A stretch of DNA of 64,000 bases from Actinomadura pelletieri DSM 43383 (GTDB lineage: Bacteria; Actinomycetota; Actinomycetes; Streptosporangiales; Streptosporangiaceae), in NCBI RefSeq assembly GCF_003634705.1, contig NZ_RBWU01000002.1:1364001-1428000 (forward strand), read 5' to 3'. Below the pieces are notes generated by a model, which ran no database searches, was not told the origin of the DNA, and saw only the letters and a list, made by a program, of their open reading frames with translations. Each line of letters starts with the position of its first letter. The stretch's first letter is position 1. Shown piece after piece: positions 36,105-42,860 of the stretch. The position numbers and the translations under genes are program-made.

Positions 36105-36530
36105 ATGCCGCGTAGGCGTCCCGCGACGATGCGTGCCCGCTCAAGGGGCTGGCGCGATCCGCAGATCAAGTACCGGGATGTGGACCGGCTCTCGGGAGCC
36201 GCGAACGCGGCGATCCGGAAGCTGGAAGCCAAGAGATTCCTCCCCGGGACGACAGCGGCGGCCATACGGGCATGGTCTTCCTATGCCCATCGCCCCGAGG
36301 GGCTTTGCCGCAGCTCAGTTCACGTGGTCGGCTGGCCTGTAATCAACTGGGTGGACGTGTATTTCTGCCGATGCACGGTGTTCGAAGCGCGCGCCGACCT
36401 CAACAAGATCATGCTCAGCCTGCCCGGCGAGGTCGCTCACGAGTTGCGCCGCGTCGTGAACGCCTTGGACGAGGTCCTGTTGACCAAGGCCCGTTTCGAG
36501 CCACCAGACTCGATCGACCTGCTGCGTTAA
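36105..36530 (+). CDS. hypothetical protein
   Basis: About 141 residues with a basic N-terminus (PRRRPATMRARSRGWRD) and the stretches WPVINWVDVYFCRCTVFEARADL and PGEVAHELRRVVNALDEVLL. ATG 36105 has GAAGGGA just upstream; ATG 36075 in the same frame is an alternative. No family was recognised. It lies in the low-density region next to pseudogene fragments, so it may itself be a remnant. Confidence 0.45.
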   Translation: MPRRRPATMRARSRGWRDPQIKYRDVDRLSGAANAAIRKLEAKRFLPGTTAAAIRAWSSYAHRPEGLCRSSVHVVGWPVINWVDVYFCRCTVFEARADLNKIMLSLPGEVAHELRRVVNALDEVLLTKARFEPPDSIDLLR

Positions 36531-36629
36531 GCCCCCTCAACGGCAGTGCCCTACAGATCCGCTACAACGATGCACGGGCACGGAAGCGTTGACGATCTAG
36601 AGGAAGGACAGAGCCCAGGTGGGGGGCGA

Positions 36630-36815
36630 GTGTCCTGGCTGCTGGAACTCGCCGAGTTGGAGGCGCGCTCATCAAGGCTCAGGATGTGGGAGTCATCGGT
36701 CATCCTGGGGCTGTTCCAGCCACCGGACGACACGCGAGGTCGCCGTGCGTGACAGCAAGGGCCCGAACGACCCCCGCGTCACACCCCCGGTCGAGCGGTT
36801 CCGCCGACTCGCCGC
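36630..36815 (+). pseudogene. fused remnants of a DUF5753 (XRE-type) regulator and a DUF397 protein
   Basis: In frame 3 (36630-36741) LAELEARSSRLRMWESSVIL and GLFQPPDDTR resemble the start of a DUF5753 domain (EAEASSIR..., VPGLLQT...YAR). At 36736, one frame over, EVAVRDSKGPNDPRVTPP matches the C-terminal DUF397 signature VAVRDSKDP.GP..TP. In actinomycetes these two families are adjacent genes; here the helix-turn-helix half, most of DUF5753 and the start of DUF397 are gone, as if one deletion joined the two genes. Confidence 0.6.
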
Positions 36816-37001
36816 GCCGACATCAAGCGCGGAGCCCACGACCTCCCCTGACAGCCACCCCGCACATCACGACGAGAGCCCCAGAACCGAGCGGTACGGC
36901 CGGGCTCTCTAAACTTGTTCTCCAACCTCAGGTCGTTGGGTGTGCTTGCCGGTGGGGAAAACGCGGTGCGTACTGCCGCCACGCTGGTCAGACTTGCGGA
37001 C

Positions 37002-37411
37002 ATGACTGAGAAGATCACCCGCATCAACCCCGAGCTCCTGCATGAGACGCCCGGCTATCACCACATCACGGTGGTGGAGGCAGGGCGTACGGTCTACCTG
37101 GCGGGACAGTGCCCGCTGGATCGCAACGGTGACCTCGTCGGTTCCGGTTCCTCGAGATGCAGGTCGACCAGGTGATCGCGAATGCGCTCACTGCCCTGGC
37201 GGCGGCGACTGCCCAGCCGCAACACGTAGTGCGGTCGGTGATCTACGTGCGGAGCGACGAAAGGGAGCATCTCGGAGCCGTCTGGCGTCGGCTCACCGAG
37301 TCTGCCCTGGGCCCGGCGTTCACCACCGCCAGCACGCTGTTGGGCGTTGCCCAGCTGGGCTTTCCCGGACAGCTTGTCGAGGTCGATCTCACCGCGGCGC
37401 TGCCTGACTGA
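37002..37411 (+). pseudogene. RidA/YjgF-like gene with a frameshift
   Basis: The first half (MTEKITRINPELLHETPGYH, then VYLAGQCPLDRNGDLVG) and the second half (LEMQVDQVIANALTALAAAT, then SALGPAFTTASTLLGVAQL and the terminal LVEVDLTAAL) together make a complete ~135-residue RidA-family enamine/imine deaminase, but they are in different frames. One base appears to be missing near 37147-37150 (after VGSG). The second half opens with an ATG at 37157 that could only yield a fragment. A sequencing error is possible. Confidence 0.65.
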
Positions 37412-38071
37412 TTCTGAACGGCGGTATCGAACTGGGTAGCCCAGCTCTGGGCATCCGCCGGACGCGGGGCTGCCTTCGACTGATTGACCAGGAATCCCGT
37501 CCGTACGCTGGCTTGGCCGAAGCCGGGAAGGTCGTCAGCGGAACGGGTATGGCTGCCATCCGCCGCGCGGCTTGCGTAGGGTGAATGTTCTCGCATCGCC
37601 AGATCGACTGGCTGAATCTGAAACCGAAAACGTTGTCGGCGATTCCTGTTCTTTTGGCTGAGGCTCTGCGCTCGCTGCTAGGACCTGGTAGGCGCGTGTG
37701 CGTCCGAGCCCGATGGCGCGGGCTGCGGTCTCGATACTGGCTTGTCAGAGGCGGTTCGCCTGCAAGGTAAGCCAGATCGGCGCCAGCTCCCGTGTCGTGA
37801 CGATCGACCTCCGCCGACTCCTTGGCATCGAACCGAGCTAGCCGGGCCGTCCAACGAAGGTCCGGTTCCCGTCCGGGAGCCGGACGTTCCGTGTCGCGGA
37901 TGCAAGGTAGGTCGCCGTGCCGATCTTCGCCGGGGACGGTCAGACCATGATCACGAAATTGGTGATCGAACCAGGATGCCGCTCAGGCGTGCCCGATCCC
38001 AGTGACGAATGATGATCTGGGAAGGGGCTCTCAAGATCGCCCTACAGGGCTTTGGCCTGGGGAAATGAGAG
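37412..38071. other. 660-bp stretch without a convincing gene
   Basis: No reading frame here has actinomycete-like codon use. On the minus strand, around 37750-37640, IETAARAIGLGRTRAYQVLA resembles the helix-turn-helix of excisionase/AlpA-like proteins, preceded by a stop, so it may be a decayed remnant. Composition is slightly AT-richer than the flanks. Nothing else could be identified. Confidence 0.4.
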
Positions 38072-38142
38072 AGCGGGCGACGGGAATCGAACCCGCGTAG
38101 CCAGTTTGGAAGACTGGGGCTCTACCATTGAGCTACGCCCGC
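38072..38142 (-). tRNA. tRNA-Gly (anticodon TCC)
   Basis: The minus strand gives a 71-nt cloverleaf: acceptor GCGGGCG/CGCCCGC, D-arm with AGCTCAATGGTAGAGC, anticodon arm CCAGT-CTTCCAA-ACTGG (anticodon TCC), T-arm GCGGGTTCGATTCCCGT, discriminator T. CCA is not encoded. Confidence 0.95.
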
Positions 38143-38280
38143 GAGCGGATGGAGGGCCTTGGCCCTCGATCGCCATCCCGTAGCGTACAGGGTTTTCGGG
38201 GGTGGACGTGTCGGTGGGGCGACACGCGCGGGGCTGATCGGGACTAGACTGCTCGCGTCATCGTGTTCGGCGGTGGCGTG

Positions 38281-38354
38281 CGGGCTGTAGCGCAGTTTGG
38301 TAGCGCACTGGCTTTGGGTGCCAGGGGTCGTGGGTTCAAATCCCGCCAGCCCGA
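38281..38354 (+). tRNA. tRNA-Pro (anticodon TGG)
   Basis: A 74-nt cloverleaf: acceptor CGGGCTG/CAGCCCG with discriminator A, D-arm GCGCAGTTTGGTAGCGC, anticodon arm CTGGC-TTTGGGT-GCCAG (anticodon TGG), T-arm GTGGGTTCAAATCCCGC. It is divergent from tRNA-Gly (138 bp apart) and convergent with the alanyl-tRNA synthetase gene, whose stop lies 33 bp downstream. Confidence 0.96.
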
Positions 38355-38387
38355 CCGGAGGCCGTCCCCGGCCGGGCCGCTCGGCGG

Positions 38388-40982
38388 TCAGTGTGAGGGC
38401 GCCAAGAGGGCGCGGGCCGCTGTCGCGGCGGTGTTGATCGCTTTCGGTAGGTTCCCGGGGTTGCGGCCGCCCGCGTTCGCGATGGGGCCCTTGCCGCCCG
38501 CGCCGCCGCCGACCTCGCGTGCGGCGGTGGTGAGGAGGTCGCGGGCCTGGACGTGCGGGCCACCGGCGGCGACCAGGATGGCCTTTCCGCCCGATTCCGT
38601 GCCGAGGATGACGATGCCGTCCTGGCCGCGGTGGGTGAGGATCGTGGTCGCGATCGTGCGGAGGTCGGTGGCGGTCATGTGGGGGACGGTGTCCGCTACG
38701 AGCCACCCGCCGGGAACCTGTTCCGCGTGAGAGGCGAGGCGGGTCGCGTGGGCGTTCAGTTGGGTTCGGTGCAGGGTCTCCAGGTGGCGTTGGGTTTCCG
38801 CGAGTGTCTCCAGGCGTTGCCGTAGGCGGTGTGGGGCCTCGTCCGGGGTGACGTGGAGGAGGGCCGCCAGTTCGGTGAGGAGGTCGCGCTGGTGGTCGTA
38901 GTGGCGGAGGGCGTCGGCGCCGATGAGGGCTTCGATGCGGCGCAGGCCCGTGCCGATCGACTGTTCGCTCACGATGTGGACGGGGCCCGCCTGGGTGCCG
39001 TGGCCGACGTGGGTGCCGCCGCACAGTTCGCGGGACGCGTCGCCGATGTCCACGACGCGAACGGTGTCGCCGTACTTCTCGCCGAACAGGGTGAGTGCGC
39101 CCGCCTCTTCCGCTTCGGTGCGGCTCGTTTCCCAGACGCGGACTTCCGGGTCGTCGAGGAGGTAGTCGTTGACCAGGGTCTGGACGACGGCGGTGTCGAC
39201 GGGGGAGAAGTGCGCGAAGTCGAAGCGGAGGCGGCCCGGTTCGACGCGTGAGCCGCGTTGGGTCGCGTGGTCGCCGAGGAGCCGGCGCAGCATCGCGTGG
39301 AGGACGTGGGTGGCGCTGTGCGAGCGGGCGGTCGCCGCGCGGCGGTCGGCGTCCACGATCGCCTCCGCGTCGCCGGGGCGTGCCTCGCCGTCCAGGACGC
39401 GGGCCGTGTGGACGTGCAGGCCGTCGAGGCCGAGGCGGGTGTCGAGGACCTGGAGTGTCGCGTCGGACGTGCGGAGCGTGCCGGTGTCGCCGACCTGGCC
39501 GCCCGACTCCGCGTAGAACGGGGTGCGGGAGAGGACCACCTCGATTTCCATGCCTTCGGTGACGTCTGGGAGGGGGCCGTCGGGGCCGAGGATCGTGAGG
39601 ATGGTCGTTTCCGTGGTTGTCGTGGAGTGGCCGACGAAGTCGGTGGGGCCGTGTTCGGCGGTGATGCGGCGGTAGGTGTCCTGGCGTGCGATTGTGTTGT
39701 TCTTGTGGCCTCGGCTCGTGTGTTGTGCCTGGAGACGTTGTTTTTCGAGGAGTTCCGCGAATTCGTTCTCGTCGACTGTGAGGCCGGCTGAACGTGCGGC
39801 GTCGATGGTCAGGTCGATGGGGAAGCCATAGGTGTCGTGCAGGACGAATGCGGTGTGGCCGGAAAGGGTTGTGGTTGTTTTCTCGATGGCGGATTCGAGG
39901 AGTTGGGAGCCCTGGCGGAGCGTTCGCTCGAAGCTCTGTTCTTCCGCTGTGACCACCTGCTGGATCAGGTCGGCGTGGTGGGTCAGTTCGGGCCAGGTTG
40001 GGCCCTGGTTCTCGATGACCGTCGAGGTCAAGGGTGCTAGGACGAGGTCGTCCATGCCGAGCTTGCGTGCGTGGCGGATGGCGCGGCGCATCAGGCGGCG
40101 CAGCACGTAGCCTCTGCCGTCGCGGGAGGGGAGGACGCCGTCGGCGATGAGGAACGCGATCGATCGCGCGTGTTCCGTGACGATGCGGGTGGACGTGTCG
40201 TCGCGGCCCGCCATTTCGCGGACGAGCCGGAACGTGGGCGCCAGGAGGTCGGTTTCGCATTCGGTGTCGACGTTCTGGAGGATCGCCGCGAGGCGTCCCA
40301 GACCCAGGCCCGTGTCAATGTTCCGTGCGGGCAGTTCGCCGAGAATGGGATATTCGTCTTTTCCCGGACCCTCTCCGCGGAGGTTCTGCATGAAGACGAG
40401 GTTCCACAGTTCTTGGTAGCGTTCGCCGTCGACCGCGGGTCCGCCTTCGCGTCCGAAGGACGGTCCCCGGTCGTAGTGGATTTCGGACGACGGTCCGCAC
40501 GGCCCGGGAACTCCCATCGACCAGTAGTTGTCCTCCATGCCGAGGCGCTGGATCCGTTCGGAGGGGACGCCGATGCGTTTCCAGAGCCCCACGGACTCGT
40601 CGTCGTCCACATATACGGTGATCCACAGGCGTTCGGGTTCGAGGTTGTAGTGGCGGGTGAGAAGCTCCCACGCCCAGGCGATCGCGTCCGCCTTGAAGTA
40701 GTCGCCGAAGGAGAAGTTGCCGAGCATCTCGAAGAACGTGGAGTGGCGCGTGGTGCGGCCCACGTTCTCGATGTCGGACGTCCGCGCGCACTTCTGTACG
40801 GACACCGCGCGTGAATGGTCGGGCTTCGTCTCGCCGAGGAAGTAGGGCTTGAACTGGTTCATGCCCGCGTTCGTCAGCAGCAGCGTGGGATCGGACGGAA
40901 TGAGCGGGCTGGACGGCACGACCCGATGGTCGCGTTGTTGAAAGAAGTCCAGAAACGTCGAACGAATGTCAGTCGAACGCAT
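38388..40982 (-). CDS. alaS: alanyl-tRNA synthetase (possibly a second copy)
   Basis: An 864-residue enzyme. The class II catalytic core is intact (motif 2 TTRHSTFFEMLGNFSFGDYF at 77-96, motif 3 GLGLGR at 225-230). The editing domain has both zinc/catalytic pairs (H555xxxH559 in SHSATHVLH; C654GGTH658), and a short C-Ala domain ends in GGGAGGKGPIANAGGRNPGN. The usual GGRGGGRPDMAQ-like C-Ala sequence is altered. Housekeeping alaS in actinomycetes is normally next to ruvX/mltG-type genes; here it stands alone by two tRNA genes. Codon use includes more GTT/TTC/TCG-type codons than the neighbouring core genes. A paralogue or resistance copy is possible (inference). Confidence 0.85.
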   Translation of the reverse strand: MRSTDIRSTFLDFFQQRDHRVVPSSPLIPSDPTLLLTNAGMNQFKPYFLGETKPDHSRAVSVQKCARTSDIENVGRTTRHSTFFEMLGNFSFGDYFKADAIAWAWELLTRHYNLEPERLWITVYVDDDESVGLWKRIGVPSERIQRLGMEDNYWSMGVPGPCGPSSEIHYDRGPSFGREGGPAVDGERYQELWNLVFMQNLRGEGPGKDEYPILGELPARNIDTGLGLGRLAAILQNVDTECETDLLAPTFRLVREMAGRDDTSTRIVTEHARSIAFLIADGVLPSRDGRGYVLRRLMRRAIRHARKLGMDDLVLAPLTSTVIENQGPTWPELTHHADLIQQVVTAEEQSFERTLRQGSQLLESAIEKTTTTLSGHTAFVLHDTYGFPIDLTIDAARSAGLTVDENEFAELLEKQRLQAQHTSRGHKNNTIARQDTYRRITAEHGPTDFVGHSTTTTETTILTILGPDGPLPDVTEGMEIEVVLSRTPFYAESGGQVGDTGTLRTSDATLQVLDTRLGLDGLHVHTARVLDGEARPGDAEAIVDADRRAATARSHSATHVLHAMLRRLLGDHATQRGSRVEPGRLRFDFAHFSPVDTAVVQTLVNDYLLDDPEVRVWETSRTEAEEAGALTLFGEKYGDTVRVVDIGDASRELCGGTHVGHGTQAGPVHIVSEQSIGTGLRRIEALIGADALRHYDHQRDLLTELAALLHVTPDEAPHRLRQRLETLAETQRHLETLHRTQLNAHATRLASHAEQVPGGWLVADTVPHMTATDLRTIATTILTHRGQDGIVILGTESGGKAILVAAGGPHVQARDLLTTAAREVGGGAGGKGPIANAGGRNPGNLPKAINTAATAARALLAPSH

Positions 40983-41095
40983 GGAACGGCCTCACGAGGT
41001 CGATGGGATGACGGCGCACACCGCCGAGCCGGGCCGGGCACGACTGCTCGTTCCCCAGCTCGGCGCGGCTAGCTCGCCGTCCCACCTCGTGAAGG
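40983..41095 (-). promoter_or_regulatory. highly folded 5' leader sequestering the alaS ribosome-binding site
   Basis: Three nested inverted repeats fold the whole leader into one long hairpin: 40990-41000 with 41084-41095 (11 bp, one bulge), 41010-41016 with 41075-41081 (GACGGCG/CGCCGTC), and 41022-41029 with 41058-41065 (CGCCGAGC/GCTCGGCG). On the minus strand the last arm ACCTCGTGAGG contains the Shine-Dalgarno GTGAGG 8 nt before ATG 40982, so translation would be blocked until the outer stem opens. Confidence 0.6.
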
Positions 41096-41186
41096 TCCAT
41101 CACCGCCAAGCTACCGCGCAGGGCGGCGGATGGCACACGGAATTCCTGTCGCCCTCGGGCGGGCCGGGTCTCTAGGGTGAGCCCAC

Positions 41187-41636
41187 GTGTACGCCTATGT
41201 GGGTCCTGCGGAGCTGCTTGACCAGGTGCGTCCCGGGGCGGAGGGGGAACCGGTCACGTCGGCGGCGGACGTCGAACGGCTTCGCCGTGACGAGCCGTTC
41301 ACCTATGTCGTGGCGCTCGACGGCACGCTCCGCATCGCCCCGCGCCGCAGCGAGCACGTCGTGTGCGCCGGCGGGCGGCACGTCCTGGCCGCCGGGGAGA
41401 TCACCTTTCACGGCGCGGTCGTCACCGAAGTCAGCAACCAGTCGACCGGGTACTGTCCCGGCGAGAAATCCTGGGCCGCGGTCGCGGACGCGCTCGACCG
41501 CGCGGGCCTGGAAAGACCGGACGGCTTCACCCACGTGTTCGTTTTCCGGCATTGCCCCGGGTGCGGGGAACTCAACGTCGTGAAGGACGCCTACTACGTC
41601 TGCGTCTTCTGCGACTCAGATCTTGCGCCCGGGTGA
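41187..41636 (+). CDS. hypothetical protein with C-terminal zinc ribbon
   Basis: A 149-residue protein starting at GTG 41187. The N-terminal ~110 residues are a mixed alpha/beta domain (YAYVGPAELLDQVRPG; EPFTYVVALDGTLRIAPR; GRHVLAAGEITF). The C-terminus has two CxxC pairs, RHCPGCGELN and YVCVFCDSDL, which should bind one zinc. No family was recognised. It is divergent from alaS; the shared gap is the folded leader plus ~90 bp. Confidence 0.68.
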   Translation: MYAYVGPAELLDQVRPGAEGEPVTSAADVERLRRDEPFTYVVALDGTLRIAPRRSEHVVCAGGRHVLAAGEITFHGAVVTEVSNQSTGYCPGEKSWAAVADALDRAGLERPDGFTHVFVFRHCPGCGELNVVKDAYYVCVFCDSDLAPG

Positions 41637-41658
41637 GCGAGAAACCTCCCCGTAAGGA

Positions 41659-42045
41659 TCAGGAGGTCTTCTTCAGACCCTCCAGTTCGGCGGCGTGGGA
41701 GTCGTACTCGGCGCGGGCGGCGTCGATCGCGTCGATATGAGACTCGGCCCACGCGACAAAGGTGTTGGCCGCCTCCATGAGCGTCTCGCCCATCGGGGTG
41801 AGTGAATATTCGACGCGCGGCGGCATCACCGGATAGACGGTGCGAGTGACGATTCCGTCGCGTTCCAGCCCGCGCAGTGTGACGGTGAGCATACGTTGGC
41901 TGATCCCGTCGATGTCGCGCTTGAGTTCGGTGAATCTCTTGGTGCGCTCACCCAACATCGCGATGACCATCAACGACCATTTGTCGCCGATCCGGTCGAG
42001 GACCTCGCGGGCCCGGCAACTCGCCGAGTGCGGGTGCAGTCCCAT
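41659..42045 (-). CDS. HxlR family transcriptional regulator
   Basis: A 128-residue winged-helix repressor/activator. The HxlR pattern is complete: a single N-terminal cysteine (SCRAREVLDRIGDKWSLMVI), KRFTELKRDIDGISQRMLT as recognition helix, and VYPVMPPRVEYSLTPMG as the wing. The cysteine often senses electrophiles or oxidants in this family. ATG 42045 has GGAGAGAA upstream. It is divergent from the YceI gene, its probable target. Confidence 0.9.
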   Translation of the reverse strand: MGLHPHSASCRAREVLDRIGDKWSLMVIAMLGERTKRFTELKRDIDGISQRMLTVTLRGLERDGIVTRTVYPVMPPRVEYSLTPMGETLMEAANTFVAWAESHIDAIDAARAEYDSHAAELEGLKKTS

Positions 42046-42119
42046 GGTTCTCTCCAGGTGACCAGGGCAGGAAAAAGTGCCTTCTTGTGCCGACTTCGAG
42101 GGTGTCCGCACCATGGAGA

Positions 42120-42138
42120 CGGTTCCGATCAGGAACCG
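42120..42138. promoter_or_regulatory. inverted repeat between hxlR-type and yceI-type genes
   Basis: CGGTTCC-GATCA-GGAACCG is symmetric with 7-bp arms and lies midway in the 132-bp divergent promoter region; TTAC-CGTTC-GTAA follows at 42141-42153. One or both probably form the operator of the HxlR regulator. Confidence 0.5.
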
Positions 42139-42177
42139 CCTTACCGTTCGTAACCCTTCACCGCCCTAGGAGACACG

Positions 42178-42756
42178 ATGACGACCGAGCTTGTCGAGAT
42201 CCCCGGTTACGTCGCGGGCACCTGGACGATCGACCCCGTCCACTCCGGTGTCGGCTTCACGATCAGGCATCTCATGGTCAGCAAGGTGCGCGGCCGCTTC
42301 GGGACGTTCGAGGGGACCGTCGTGACCGGCGCCGATCCGTTGGAGTCGTCGGTGACCGCGTCCATCGACCTGGCCTCGATCGACACCGGTAACGCCCAGC
42401 GTGACGAGCACGTCAGGGCCGCCGACTTCCTTGATGTCGCCACGTACCCCGCCATGACGTATCGCTCCACCGGCGTTCGTCGCGAAGGCGGCGACCACGT
42501 CTTGGACGGCGAGTTGACGCTGCGCGGGACGACCAGGCAGGTTCCGCTGAAGCTGGAGGTCGAGGGGTTCGGCCCGGACCCGTTCCGGCAGGACGACCCG
42601 TTCAAGGGCGCCCGAGCCGGGTTCACCGCCACCGGGGAGATCAACCGGCTGGACTTCGGGGTCGGGGACCGCGCCACCATCCCGGGCGGCGCGCTGGGGC
42701 TGGGGGAGAAGGTCGAGATCGTCCTGGAGATCCAGGCCGTGCTGCGCGCCGACTGA
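42178..42756 (+). CDS. YceI family protein
   Basis: A 192-residue lipocalin-like beta-barrel protein. The family start GTWTIDPVHSGVGFTIRHL is followed by VRGRFGTFEG, ASIDLASIDTGNAQRDEH and the C-terminal GFTATGEINRLDFGV. YceI proteins bind polyisoprenoid chains. No signal peptide is present, so it is cytoplasmic here. GGAGACACG precedes ATG 42178. Pairing with a divergent HxlR regulator suggests stress-induced expression. Confidence 0.92.
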   Translation: MTTELVEIPGYVAGTWTIDPVHSGVGFTIRHLMVSKVRGRFGTFEGTVVTGADPLESSVTASIDLASIDTGNAQRDEHVRAADFLDVATYPAMTYRSTGVRREGGDHVLDGELTLRGTTRQVPLKLEVEGFGPDPFRQDDPFKGARAGFTATGEINRLDFGVGDRATIPGGALGLGEKVEIVLEIQAVLRAD

Positions 42757-42776
42757 CCCCATGAGCGCAAAGGGGA

Positions 42777-42811
42777 GGGCCCCTGACCGGCGTCCGGTTG
42801 GTCAGGGGCCC
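42777..42811. terminator. bidirectional hairpin terminator between yceI and the chitinase gene
   Basis: GGGCCCCTGACC pairs perfectly with GGTCAGGGGCCC around an 11-nt loop. It lies between two convergent genes and can serve both. Confidence 0.85.
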
Positions 42812-42860
42812 GATGTCTCGGCTGTCTGAAGGGGCTGGGAGGGTCCCCTCTGCGAACAGC

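Noticed and set aside
37243..37905. Several 60-117-codon frames between ridA and tRNA-Gly
   Set aside because: No ribosome site, no family resemblance and poor codon pattern; at most one helix-turn-helix remnant is suggested.
38072..38354. Integrated element at the tRNA genes
   Set aside because: No integrase, excisionase of convincing quality, or duplicated tRNA 3' end was found on either side.
41000..41186. A true T-box riboswitch for alaS
   Set aside because: Only the core-like GAGGTGGGAC sequence fits; the UGGN position does not match tRNA-Ala and no specifier loop or stem I could be traced. Kept only as a possibility in the finding.
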